From NCBI GenBank assembly GCA_020073445.1, contig JAIQFE010000031.1, positions 29,590-93,589 on the forward strand: a stretch of 64,000 nucleotides of DNA, written 5' to 3'. This DNA is from Terriglobia bacterium (GTDB taxonomy: Bacteria; Acidobacteriota; Terriglobia; Bryobacterales; Bryobacteraceae). Every line of letters begins with the position of its first letter. The first letter of the stretch is position 1. Made by a program: the position numbers and the translations under genes. Below, piece after piece: positions 7,836 through 16,677 of this stretch. The notes under the pieces were generated by a model, which made no database searches, was not told the origin of the DNA, and saw nothing but the letters and a program-made list of their open reading frames with translations.

Positions 7836-9134
7836 ATGCCGAAGAAGCTCTACAACGAACCGAGCCCTCTGGAGACGCGGATCCTGAGCAAGCGCTTCGG
7901 ACTGGAAAATTCGGAATCGCTGGCGACCTACCTTGCCAACGATGGATTCAAAGCATTCCGCAAAGCCCGCGAGATGAAGCCGGAGGAGATCATCGAAGAG
8001 GTGAAGACCTCGGCTCTGCGCGGCCGTGGCGGCGCCGGATTCCCAACAGGACTGAAGTGGAGTTTTGTCCCGCGCAGTTCGCCCAAGCCGAAGTACATCG
8101 TCATCAACGCGGACGAAAGCGAGCCGGGTACCTGCAAGGACCGGCTGCTGATGGAATACGATCCGCACCAGATGATCGAGGGCATCCTGATTGCCGGCCT
8201 GGCGATGGATGCGCACAAGGGCTACATCTACATCCGCGGCGAGTATCGCTACCTGATCGATCACATGGATCGCGCGCTTGCGGAAGCGTATTCGCAAGGC
8301 TATCTGGGCAAGAACATCCTCGGGACCGGATTCGATTTTGATCTGTACACGCATTCCGGCGCGGGCGCCTATGAGTGCGGCGAAGAAACTGCATTGCTCG
8401 ATTCACTGGAAGGCAAGCGCGGCGTTCCGCGCATGAAACCTCCGTTTCCGGCGGTTGCGGGCGCATGGGCCAGCCCGACGCTGCTCAACAACGTCGAAAC
8501 TTTTAGTGCGATCCCGGCGATCATCCGAGATGGCGGAGCGGCATTCGCGGCGCTCGGTACGCCCAAGAACGGCGGGACGCGGCTGCTCTGCGTTTCGGGC
8601 CACGTGAACAAACCCGGTGTGTACGAAGTCCCGCTGGGTTATCCCATGATGAAGTTCATCAACGAAATCGCGGGCGGCATTCCCGGCGGCAAGAAGCTGA
8701 AGGCGGTGATTCCTGGCGGATCGTCCTGCCCCATCCTGAAGGCCGACGAGTGCGATATCCCGATGGATTACGATTCACTGGCGAAGATCGGCAGCATGCT
8801 GGGATCGGGCGGCATGGTGGTGATGGACGAAACCACGGACATGGTGAAGGTCGCGCTGCGGATCATGCGATTCTACGCGCACGAAAGCTGCGGCTGGTGC
8901 ATCCCGTGCCGCGAGGGCACGACGTGGCTGCGCAAGATCCTGCAGCGTTTCGATGACGGCGGCGGCAGGCATGACGACATCGGGCTCTTAGGTGAGCTTT
9001 CGAAAAATATGCTGGGCCGGACGTTCTGTGCGCTGGGCGATGCGGCGGCCATGCCGACCATCTCCATCGTCGAAAAGTTCGCGGAAGATTTCGAAAAACG
9101 GCTCGCGAGGGATCGGCAAATGGTGGCGGTATAG
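7836..9134 (+). CDS. nuoF: NADH-quinone oxidoreductase subunit F (FMN, 4Fe-4S)
   Basis: 432 residues; binds NADH and FMN and passes electrons to cluster N3. Visible motifs are the Gly-rich NADH site GRGGAGFPTGLKW (about residues 64-76), the FMN region GAGAYECGEETALL, and the cluster cysteines in ESCGWCIPCREG, with the fourth Cys in FCALGDAAA. It starts three bases after nuoE and is followed by nuoG after one base. Confidence 0.96.
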   Translation: MPKKLYNEPSPLETRILSKRFGLENSESLATYLANDGFKAFRKAREMKPEEIIEEVKTSALRGRGGAGFPTGLKWSFVPRSSPKPKYIVINADESEPGTCKDRLLMEYDPHQMIEGILIAGLAMDAHKGYIYIRGEYRYLIDHMDRALAEAYSQGYLGKNILGTGFDFDLYTHSGAGAYECGEETALLDSLEGKRGVPRMKPPFPAVAGAWASPTLLNNVETFSAIPAIIRDGGAAFAALGTPKNGGTRLLCVSGHVNKPGVYEVPLGYPMMKFINEIAGGIPGGKKLKAVIPGGSSCPILKADECDIPMDYDSLAKIGSMLGSGGMVVMDETTDMVKVALRIMRFYAHESCGWCIPCREGTTWLRKILQRFDDGGGRHDDIGLLGELSKNMLGRTFCALGDAAAMPTISIVEKFAEDFEKRLARDRQMVAV

Positions 9135-9135
9135 C

Positions 9136-11196
9136 ATGGCGGAACTCATAAATCTCACCATCAACGGCCAGGCGATACAGGCCGAGAAAGGCGCGCTGTT
9201 AATTGAGGTAGCCCGCCAGAACGGCATCGAGATCCCGGCATTCTGCTACTACCCAGGTCTAACGCTGCAGGCTGCCTGCCGCATGTGCCTGGTGGAGGTC
9301 GAGAAGACCCCGAAGCTGCAAGTGGGATGCACGCTGCCGGTGGCCGACGGCATGGTGGTTCACACCGAATCTGACACGGTTCGGCAGTCACGCAAGGGGA
9401 TGATCGAGTTCCTGCTGACCAACCATCCTCTGGATTGCCCGGTGTGCGACAAAGGCGGCGAGTGCGAACTGCAGGACATGACCTTCCGCTACGGCGCGGG
9501 CGAGAGCCGGTTTACCGAGCGGAAACAGCACGTAGATGAGCAGCAATGGTCGCCGGTGGTGTTTTTCGACGCTCCGCGCTGCATCCTGTGTTATCGCTGC
9601 GTGCGCGTCTGCAACGAAGGAATAGGCGTCGGCGCTCTGGGCGTCGCGAATCGCGGTGTGGTCTCCGAGATCGTGCCGAATCGCCACGATTACCTCGAAT
9701 GCGACGAGTGTGGCGCTTGTATCGACATCTGCCCTGTGGGTGCGCTGACTAGCGGCAGTTATCGTTATCAGACGCGGCCGTGGGAGATGAACCACGTTGG
9801 GACGATTTGCACGCACTGCGGCGACGGCTGCCGCACGACGCTGGGTGTTCGCGACGACAAGATCATGCGCGGCAACAATCGCGATTCCAGCGGCATTAAC
9901 GGCGACTTCCTATGCGTGAAGGGCCGTTACGCCTTCGATTTCGTGGAGCATCCGGAGCGGCTGCAATCGCCCATGTGGCGCAATGCGCAGGGCGAATTTG
10001 AGCCGATCTCCTGGTCCAAAGCGTTCGCGACGATCGCGGAAACGTTCACGTCGGTCAAGGCGCGCGGCGGCAAGTTCGGCATCATCGGGTCGAACCATAC
10101 CACCAACGAAGAAAACTACTTCCTGCAGAAGTTCGCGCGGCAGGGTCTGGGGACGAAGAATATCGATCACCATCGGACGGGTGATCTGGGAACGTTCTTC
10201 GATGCGCTGTCCGGGAAGAATGACGCGCTGGCAACCGCCGGCGATTTGTATGCAGCCAAGGCGGTGCTGGTGGTCGGGGCGGATCTGGCCCAGCAGCATC
10301 CGTTTCTTTCTTACCAGGCGCGGGCGAATTTCCGCCATCACAACGCGCACATTTACGCAGTGACTTCCGGCCCGGTCCGCGAAGACAATCAGGCGGTCGC
10401 GAGCATTCGCGTCGCGGCGGGCGGGGAACTCGGCGGCGTCGAGTCCCTGCGCGACAAGCTGAAGGCGGAAGGCGATCTGGTCATCGTCTTCGGCGATGCG
10501 ATTCAGGGCGACGGCGTTCGCAAGCTGGTCGCGTTTGGCGATTCGCTGGGAATTCCGGTGAAGTACGTCTGCCTGGTGGACTACTCGAACTCGCGCGGCG
10601 CATTCGACATGGGCCTGATTCCTCGAGACGGCGGAATGAGCGTGCAGCAGATGCTGGCGGCCAAGGATCTGGATGTGCTCTGGGTGGTCGGCGCGAATCC
10701 GTTAAAGAACGCTACGCTCGGGTCGAGCAACGCGTTTGTCGTGGTCCAAGACCTGTTCATGACGGAAACCGCGAAGCACGCGAATCTCGTGCTGCCGGCG
10801 GCATCGGCCTATGAGAAAAACGGAACCGTGACCAACGTCTGCGGCGAGGTGCAAAAGCTCAAGCAGGCGGTGAAGGTGATGGGCACCAAGACGGATCTGG
10901 AAATCATGGGGTCGATCGCCAAGGAGATGAAGCTGAACCTGGGTATCTGGCTTCCGGACAAAGTTTTCGCCGAGATTCGTAAGACCGTGCATGGATACGA
11001 CGTGCCCTTGCCGGTGGTCGACACCGGCGGGGCGGCGCCGACCATGCCGTTGAACGGTCGAGTCCCGGCGCTTCCCGGCGCGATTCAATCCGCGGGCGAC
11101 ACGTTATTCACTTCGGGCTCGATGTCGCGCTATTCGAAGATTCTCAATGCCGTGATCGAATCGCCCGGCGGTCTGTACGGGGGCAAGGGACGCTAG
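9136..11196 (+). CDS. nuoG: NADH-quinone oxidoreductase subunit G
   Basis: 686 residues, the large iron-sulfur subunit. The N-terminal 2Fe-2S ferredoxin fold has Cys37, Cys48, Cys51 and Cys65; the 4Fe-4S site HPLDCPVCDKGGEC follows (His97, Cys101, Cys104, Cys110), then RCILCYRCVRVC and CDECGACIDICP. A further Cys set, ICTHCGDGC (225-232) plus FLCVKGRY, matches the site of the extra cluster N7 found in some bacterial NuoG proteins. The rest is a degenerate molybdopterin-oxidoreductase fold. The ATG at 9136 was chosen because the longer frame upstream only overlaps nuoF. Length is at the short end of the family. Confidence 0.95.
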   Translation: MAELINLTINGQAIQAEKGALLIEVARQNGIEIPAFCYYPGLTLQAACRMCLVEVEKTPKLQVGCTLPVADGMVVHTESDTVRQSRKGMIEFLLTNHPLDCPVCDKGGECELQDMTFRYGAGESRFTERKQHVDEQQWSPVVFFDAPRCILCYRCVRVCNEGIGVGALGVANRGVVSEIVPNRHDYLECDECGACIDICPVGALTSGSYRYQTRPWEMNHVGTICTHCGDGCRTTLGVRDDKIMRGNNRDSSGINGDFLCVKGRYAFDFVEHPERLQSPMWRNAQGEFEPISWSKAFATIAETFTSVKARGGKFGIIGSNHTTNEENYFLQKFARQGLGTKNIDHHRTGDLGTFFDALSGKNDALATAGDLYAAKAVLVVGADLAQQHPFLSYQARANFRHHNAHIYAVTSGPVREDNQAVASIRVAAGGELGGVESLRDKLKAEGDLVIVFGDAIQGDGVRKLVAFGDSLGIPVKYVCLVDYSNSRGAFDMGLIPRDGGMSVQQMLAAKDLDVLWVVGANPLKNATLGSSNAFVVVQDLFMTETAKHANLVLPAASAYEKNGTVTNVCGEVQKLKQAVKVMGTKTDLEIMGSIAKEMKLNLGIWLPDKVFAEIRKTVHGYDVPLPVVDTGGAAPTMPLNGRVPALPGAIQSAGDTLFTSGSMSRYSKILNAVIESPGGLYGGKGR

Positions 11197-11202
11197 GCGG
11201 CG

Positions 11203-12393
11203 ATGAACTTCTACCTACTTAGTCTGATCAAGACGGCGATCGTGGTGGGCATTTTCATGCACGTGCTGGCCTACCTCCAATGGATCGAGCGCAAGGTGAT
11301 CGCGCATGTGCAGCTTCGCGTGGGACCGCGGCGCGTCGGGCCGCATGGCTTGCTCCAGCCGCTGGCCGACGTCATCAAGCTGGTCACGAAGGAAGACATT
11401 CTCCCTTCGCACGTAAACAAGGTTTTCTACTTCATGGCGCCGTTTATCGCCGTGACGTTCGCCCTCATTTCGATTTCCATCATTCCGTTCGGACCCGAAA
11501 TCACGATAGCCGGCGTTCGCACCAACATGGGTCTTACGGATCTGAATATCGGCGTGCTGTTCATCCTGGGCATCTCGGGGCTGGGCGTGTACGGCGTTGC
11601 TCTTGCGGGATGGGCGTCGAACAACAAGTACGCGTTGATGGGCGGATTGCGCAGCTCGGCGCAGATGATCAGCTACGAATTGCCGATGGCGCTGGCCCTG
11701 GCTGCTCCCCTCTTGATTCTGAATACGCTCAGCCTGCGCGAGATCGCGAACGGCCAAGCGGGATACTACTGGGGATTCATTCCGCGGTGGGCGATTTTCC
11801 AAATGCCTTTTCCGCAGATCTTCAGCTTCATTCTGTTCCTGATCGCGGGATTCGCCGAGACAAACCGTGTTCCGTTCGATCTGCCCGAGGCAGAAAACGA
11901 GCTCGTCGCCGGATTCCACGTCGAATACGCCAGCATGAAGTTCGCTTCGTTCTTCATGGCCGAATACGCCAACATGGTGACGGTCTCCTGCATCGCGACG
12001 CTTCTGTTCCTGGGCGGCTGGCATCCTATCTTTCCCGAGAAATACGGATCGGGCCTGATACCGGTGCTGATCTTCGCGGCCAGCGCGGTCCTGTGTTTCT
12101 TCCATGCGGCCAATCCGGCGCGGCCTTTTGACAGGATCACGCTACCGGTGTTCGGGGTTCTGTTCCTAGGCCTTGGGGGACTGTTCCTGCTTCCTCCGGT
12201 GCAGTTTATTCTCTTGCCGCTATTCTGGTTTTCCGCGAAGGTTCTCATCATCCTGTTCGTGTTCATCTGGGTGCGCGCGACGCTGCCGCGGTTCCGCTAC
12301 GATCAGTTGATGCGCTTCGCCTGGACCTTCATGTTCCCTGTGGCGCTGGTTAACTTATTCATCACGGCCCTACTGGTGGCCCTTTTCCCCTGA
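11203..12393 (+). CDS. nuoH: NADH-quinone oxidoreductase subunit H
   Basis: A 396-residue membrane subunit that connects the quinone site to the proton-pumping arm. It shows the conserved ERKVIAHVQLRVGPRRVGP loop near residue 29, the acidic loop ETNRVPFDLPEAENELVAGF near 222-241, and about eight to nine transmembrane segments. Normally nuoI follows; here nuoJ starts one base after the stop, so nuoI is missing. Confidence 0.96.
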   Translation: MNFYLLSLIKTAIVVGIFMHVLAYLQWIERKVIAHVQLRVGPRRVGPHGLLQPLADVIKLVTKEDILPSHVNKVFYFMAPFIAVTFALISISIIPFGPEITIAGVRTNMGLTDLNIGVLFILGISGLGVYGVALAGWASNNKYALMGGLRSSAQMISYELPMALALAAPLLILNTLSLREIANGQAGYYWGFIPRWAIFQMPFPQIFSFILFLIAGFAETNRVPFDLPEAENELVAGFHVEYASMKFASFFMAEYANMVTVSCIATLLFLGGWHPIFPEKYGSGLIPVLIFAASAVLCFFHAANPARPFDRITLPVFGVLFLGLGGLFLLPPVQFILLPLFWFSAKVLIILFVFIWVRATLPRFRYDQLMRFAWTFMFPVALVNLFITALLVALFP

Positions 12394-12394
12394 T

Positions 12395-12895
12395 ATGGAC
12401 GCTCTCCTGTTCATGATTTTCGCCGCGATCGCCGTGATCTGCGGCATCAACCTGGTGGTGCAGACGCACCCGATCTCGAGCGCCCTGTCGCTGGTAGGCG
12501 TGATGGGCGCGCTCGCCGCGCTGTATCTACTGCTGGGCGGCGAATTTATCGCGGCTGCGCAACTGGTGGTCTACGCGGGCGCCATCATGGTGCTGTTTGT
12601 GTTCGTCATCATGCTGTTAAACGCCGGAACAGAAAAAAAGATGACCGTCCGGCCGCTGGGCAAATACCTGGGTGCGCCATTCCTGCTGCTGTTCTTCGGG
12701 ATGATCGCCTACGTGATCCAAAAAATCCTGCCGTCGTCCTCGCCGGTGGTGTTTGGCGCGTTCCATGGCGGCACGGCCCTGGAGATCGGCCGGAGCCTGT
12801 TTACGGTTTACCTGTTGCCTTTCGAAGTCACCAGCGTCCTGATCCTGATCGCGATTCTCGGTGCGATTGTGCTGGCGCGCAAGGAGGTGGACTAA
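12395..12895 (+). CDS. nuoJ: NADH-quinone oxidoreductase subunit J
   Basis: 166 residues, five predicted transmembrane helices. The third-helix signature VVYAGAIMVLFVFVIMLLN is clear. Its last codons contain AAGGAGGTGG, the ribosome binding site for nuoK, which starts directly after the stop. Confidence 0.94.
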   Translation: MDALLFMIFAAIAVICGINLVVQTHPISSALSLVGVMGALAALYLLLGGEFIAAAQLVVYAGAIMVLFVFVIMLLNAGTEKKMTVRPLGKYLGAPFLLLFFGMIAYVIQKILPSSSPVVFGAFHGGTALEIGRSLFTVYLLPFEVTSVLILIAILGAIVLARKEVD

Positions 12896-13222
12896 ATGCC
12901 ACTCGGACCGCTGCCTGCCGCCGTTCCGCCTTCCTGGTACCTGACGCTGAGTGCGATCCTGTTCGCGCTCGGCGTGCTGGGCTTCCTGCTGCGGCGCAAC
13001 ATTATTACCGTGTTCATGTCCATCGAGCTGATGCTGAACGCGGTGAATCTCAGCTTCGTGACTTTTTCCTACGTCCTGAAGCGCGCCGACGGTCACATCT
13101 TCAGTTTCTTTGTGATGGTGGTGGCTGCCGCGGAAGCCGCCGTTGGCCTGGCGATCATTCTTACCGTCTTCAAGAACCGGCAAACGCTGGAGATCGACGA
13201 GGTCAGTTCTCTTAAGAACTAG
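12896..13222 (+). CDS. nuoK: NADH-quinone oxidoreductase subunit K
   Basis: 108 residues, three helices, with the conserved membrane glutamates in [13 protein letters not shown] and in [11 protein letters not shown] that take part in proton translocation. It starts directly after the nuoJ stop with a strong AAGGAGGTGG upstream. The N-terminus has about eight residues more than the E. coli protein. Confidence 0.95.
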   Translation: MPLGPLPAAVPPSWYLTLSAILFALGVLGFLLRRNIITVFMSIELMLNAVNLSFVTFSYVLKRADGHIFSFFVMVVAAAEAAVGLAIILTVFKNRQTLEIDEVSSLKN

Positions 13223-13237
13223 GCTCCTTAATAAAAC

Positions 13238-15148
13238 ATGCAGCAACTCTGGCTCATTCCTATTCTTCCGCTGCTCGGCTTCCTGCTGAACGGGATTTTC
13301 GGCAAGCGGCTCGCGAAGCCGGTGATCAACGTGATCGCGGTCGGCTCGGTGCTTCTGTCGTTCCTGTGGGTAGTGAAAACCTTGAATGCACTGGGAGCAT
13401 TCAGTGGCGGCCTGGAACAAACCTACAAAGAGCATTACTACACCTGGATTCAATCCGGCGCTCTGAACATCAGTGTCGATTTCGCGATCGACCGTCTGAC
13501 CGCGGTGATGCTGATGGTGGTCACCGGGGTGGGCAGTCTCATCCACATTTATGCCACGGGTTACATGTCGCACGAAGGCGGTTACTATCGCTTCTTCGCC
13601 TACCTGAACCTGTTCATGTTCTTCATGTTGACCCTGGTGCTGGGGGCGAACTTCCTGCTTCTGTTTGTCGGCTGGGAGGGCGTGGGACTGTGCAGCTACC
13701 TGCTAATCGGCTTTTACTTCCTGGAAAAGTTCGCGACCGACGCCGGGAACAAAGCGTTCATCGTCAACCGTATCGGCGATTTCGGATTCGCGCTGGCGAT
13801 CTTCCTGGTCGGGTTTCATTTCAACACGCTCGATTTCACGACGGTGATGACCCAGGTGAAGGGCATGCCCATCGAGACGAGCGCGGGGCTGTTCACCGGG
13901 ATTTCTCTGCTGCTCCTGGTCGGCGCTACCGGCAAATCGGCGCAAATTCCGCTGTACGTCTGGCTTCCGGACGCGATGGCTGGTCCGACACCGGTCAGCG
14001 CGCTGATCCACGCCGCGACCATGGTCACGGCAGGCGTGTACATGATCGCGCGGACCTCGCAGATCTACCTGCATTCGACTTGGGCGCTGGATATCGTCGC
14101 GATCGTCGGGCTGACAACGGCCTTCGTGGCGGCGACGATCGGTCTGGCGCAGAACGATATTAAGAAAGTGTTCGCGTATTCCACGGTTTCGCAGCTCGGC
14201 TACATGTTCGTCGGCCTGGGGGTCGGAGCGTTTTCGGCAGGCATCTTCCACCTGATGACCCACGCGTTCTTCAAGGCGCTGTTGTTCCTCGGAGCGGGCA
14301 GCGTGATCCATGCTTGTTCCGGTGAGCAGGACATGCGCCACATGGGCGGCCTCCGCAAATACACGCCGATCACGATGGTGACGCTGCTGTGCGCGAGCCT
14401 AGCGATCGCGGGATTCCCGTATCTCTCCGGCGCCGCGAGTAAGGATCTGATTCTCGAAGCGGCCTACGAACATGCGCCCTGGATGTACTGGGTGGGCGTA
14501 TTTACGGCCGGAATGACTGCGTTCTACGTTTTCCGAGCCTTCTTCCTGACGTTCTTCGGCGAGTACAAGGGCAAGCCAGCGGCTTCCCACGGCCACGGCC
14601 ACGACGATCATGGTCACGGTCATGGCGAGCCGCACGAATCTCCTGCGGTGATGTGGATCCCGCTGGCCATCCTGGCTGTGTTGAGCCTGGGAGGCGGATT
14701 CATCAACATCCCGCACTTCCTGGAACCCATCTTCCCGTTGCAAGAAGGAGAGCCCGCACGCTGGCTGGAATACGTCGCCACCGCTGCCGGACTCGGCGGC
14801 ATCGCGCTGGCTTATCTGTTCTACGTGGTCTCGCCGGGCTTGCCGGAGTCGATCGCGAACACTTTTAAGGGCGTCCATACTCTGATCTACAACAAGTATT
14901 TCGTCGATGAATTCTACGATTCCACGGTGGTCGAGCCCGTTGTTGGCGGATCGCGGCAGCTTCTCTGGCGCGTAGGCGATGTCCGGCTGATTGACGGGCT
15001 CGCGAACGGAATCGGATCCACGGCGCGAGGCGTCGGCGGCATTCTGCGGCGTGCGCAATCCGGCTACATCCGCAGTTATGCGGCGTGGGTGATCGCAGGT
15101 GCGGTCCTGGCGATCGCTTATATCGGATTCTGGGGAGCATCGCGATGA
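13238..15148 (+). CDS. nuoL: NADH-quinone oxidoreductase subunit L
   Basis: 636 residues, antiporter-like proton-pumping subunit with the long lateral C-terminal helix. Family motifs include LLFVGWEGVGLCSYLLIGFY, the pump region WLPDAMAGPTPVSALIHAAT and STVSQLGYMFVGLG. A His/Gly/Asp-rich stretch (SHGHGHDDHGHGHGEPHE, about residues 450-467) sits in a loop after the core helices and is not part of the usual consensus. No Shine-Dalgarno is visible before the ATG, so it is probably translated by coupling to nuoK. Confidence 0.96.
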   Translation: MQQLWLIPILPLLGFLLNGIFGKRLAKPVINVIAVGSVLLSFLWVVKTLNALGAFSGGLEQTYKEHYYTWIQSGALNISVDFAIDRLTAVMLMVVTGVGSLIHIYATGYMSHEGGYYRFFAYLNLFMFFMLTLVLGANFLLLFVGWEGVGLCSYLLIGFYFLEKFATDAGNKAFIVNRIGDFGFALAIFLVGFHFNTLDFTTVMTQVKGMPIETSAGLFTGISLLLLVGATGKSAQIPLYVWLPDAMAGPTPVSALIHAATMVTAGVYMIARTSQIYLHSTWALDIVAIVGLTTAFVAATIGLAQNDIKKVFAYSTVSQLGYMFVGLGVGAFSAGIFHLMTHAFFKALLFLGAGSVIHACSGEQDMRHMGGLRKYTPITMVTLLCASLAIAGFPYLSGAASKDLILEAAYEHAPWMYWVGVFTAGMTAFYVFRAFFLTFFGEYKGKPAASHGHGHDDHGHGHGEPHESPAVMWIPLAILAVLSLGGGFINIPHFLEPIFPLQEGEPARWLEYVATAAGLGGIALAYLFYVVSPGLPESIANTFKGVHTLIYNKYFVDEFYDSTVVEPVVGGSRQLLWRVGDVRLIDGLANGIGSTARGVGGILRRAQSGYIRSYAAWVIAGAVLAIAYIGFWGASR

Positions 15149-16677
15149 CACTGCTCGACATCGTACTGTTCCTGCCGCTGGTTGGGTTCCTGCTGCTGCT
15201 GATCCTGCCCAAGGAATCCAGCCGCATGGCCGCGATGGTCCTCTCGTCGGTCATTTTCGTCGTGTCGCTGGGACTGCTGATGCCGTACTGGTTTCAGTAC
15301 CCCTCGGGCCACACCTTCAGCACCGACGTCCAGTGGATCAGCTATCCGCCGATCCGTTACCACGTGGCGCTCGACGGCTTGAGCCTGTGGCTGGTGCTTC
15401 TTTCGACGCTGCTGACGCCGATCGCCGCGCTCGTTTCGTGGAACTACATCGATAAGCGCGTGAAGGAATACTACGCCTTCCTGCTGCTGCTCGAATTCGG
15501 CGTCATCGGCGTGTTCATATCGATGGACCTGTTCCTGTTCTACGTGTTCTGGGAAGTCTCGCTGGTCCCGATGTATTTCCTGATCGGCATCTGGGGACAC
15601 GAACGGCGCATCTACGCGGCCGTCAAGTTTTTCCTGTTCACCATGGCCGGATCCGTCCTGATGCTGGGCGCGATCATCTTTCTGTACAACCGCACCGGCA
15701 CGTTCGATTACGGCCAGATCCAGGGCATGATCCAGACTGGAAGCCTGGTGTTCGACCAGCGCACGGAACTCGTGCTGTTCCTGGCTTTCTTTATAGCGTT
15801 CGCGATCAAGGTGCCGATTTTCCCGCTGCACACCTGGCTGCCCGACGCGCACGTGGAAGCGCCGACCGCTGGCTCCCTGATGCTGGCATCCGTGATGCTG
15901 AAGATGGGCACCTACGGGCTGCTGCGATTCTGCGTAACGCTATTCCCGGACGCGGCGCACCGTTGCGCCCCGTGGATCGCCGGTCTGGCGATTATCGGCA
16001 TCATCTACGGCGCGCTGGTCGCCTTAGTGCAGCCGAACATGAAGAAACTTGTGGCGTATTCCTCAGTGAGCCATTTGGGATTCGTGGTGCTGGGAATTTT
16101 CACGTTCACGCAGCAGGGACTGGACGGCGCCGTTTACCAGATGCTCAACCACGGCATCTCGACCGGAGCGCTCTTCATCCTGGTGGGTTATTTGTATGAG
16201 CGGCGGCATTCGCTCGAAATCTCGGCATACGGAGGCGTGGCGACGCCTGCCCCGAACCTGGCGATTATCTTCTTGATCACGACGCTGGCGTCGATCGGTC
16301 TGCCGACGCTGAACAATTTCATCGGCGAATACCTGGTACTGCAGGGCACGGCCAGCGCAAACTTCGGATGGGCCGTATTCGCTTCGCTGGGGGTGATCTT
16401 CTCCGCGTGCTACATGCTGTGGCTGTACCAGCGGACGTTCTTCGGAAGGGCGTCCGAATCGCTCTCACACCATATGCCCGATTTGACGACGCGCGAGTGG
16501 GCAGCCATCTTGCCGCTGGTGCTTCTGATGGTCTGGATGGGCTCCTTCGCGCAGACCTTCCTGCCATCGATCAGCGTGCAGAACGCGGCAATCTTGGAGC
16601 AGACAAAAAAGTTGCGAACAGAGCGGGTGGCGATACCGGCCCGGCCAGTCGCAGAGGTATCCCGTGCCAATCGCTAA
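15145..16677 (+). CDS. nuoM: NADH-quinone oxidoreductase subunit M
   Basis: 510 residues, the second antiporter-like subunit. Motifs FWEVSLVPMYFLIGIWG (first pump glutamate), HTWLPDAHVEAPTAGSLMLA and AYSSVSHLGFVVLGIF are typical. The ATG at 15145 overlaps the nuoL stop by four bases; the longer upstream frame only overlaps nuoL. The C-terminal 25 residues are hydrophilic and overlap the nuoN start. Confidence 0.96.
   Translation: MTLLDIVLFLPLVGFLLLLILPKESSRMAAMVLSSVIFVVSLGLLMPYWFQYPSGHTFSTDVQWISYPPIRYHVALDGLSLWLVLLSTLLTPIAALVSWNYIDKRVKEYYAFLLLLEFGVIGVFISMDLFLFYVFWEVSLVPMYFLIGIWGHERRIYAAVKFFLFTMAGSVLMLGAIIFLYNRTGTFDYGQIQGMIQTGSLVFDQRTELVLFLAFFIAFAIKVPIFPLHTWLPDAHVEAPTAGSLMLASVMLKMGTYGLLRFCVTLFPDAAHRCAPWIAGLAIIGIIYGALVALVQPNMKKLVAYSSVSHLGFVVLGIFTFTQQGLDGAVYQMLNHGISTGALFILVGYLYERRHSLEISAYGGVATPAPNLAIIFLITTLASIGLPTLNNFIGEYLVLQGTASANFGWAVFASLGVIFSACYMLWLYQRTFFGRASESLSHHMPDLTTREWAAILPLVLLMVWMGSFAQTFLPSISVQNAAILEQTKKLRTERVAIPARPVAEVSRANR

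Noticed and set aside
5791..8354. Long minus-strand frames across nuoD-nuoF
   Set aside because: Opposite to clearly recognisable nuo genes; His/Arg-rich composition typical of antisense frames.
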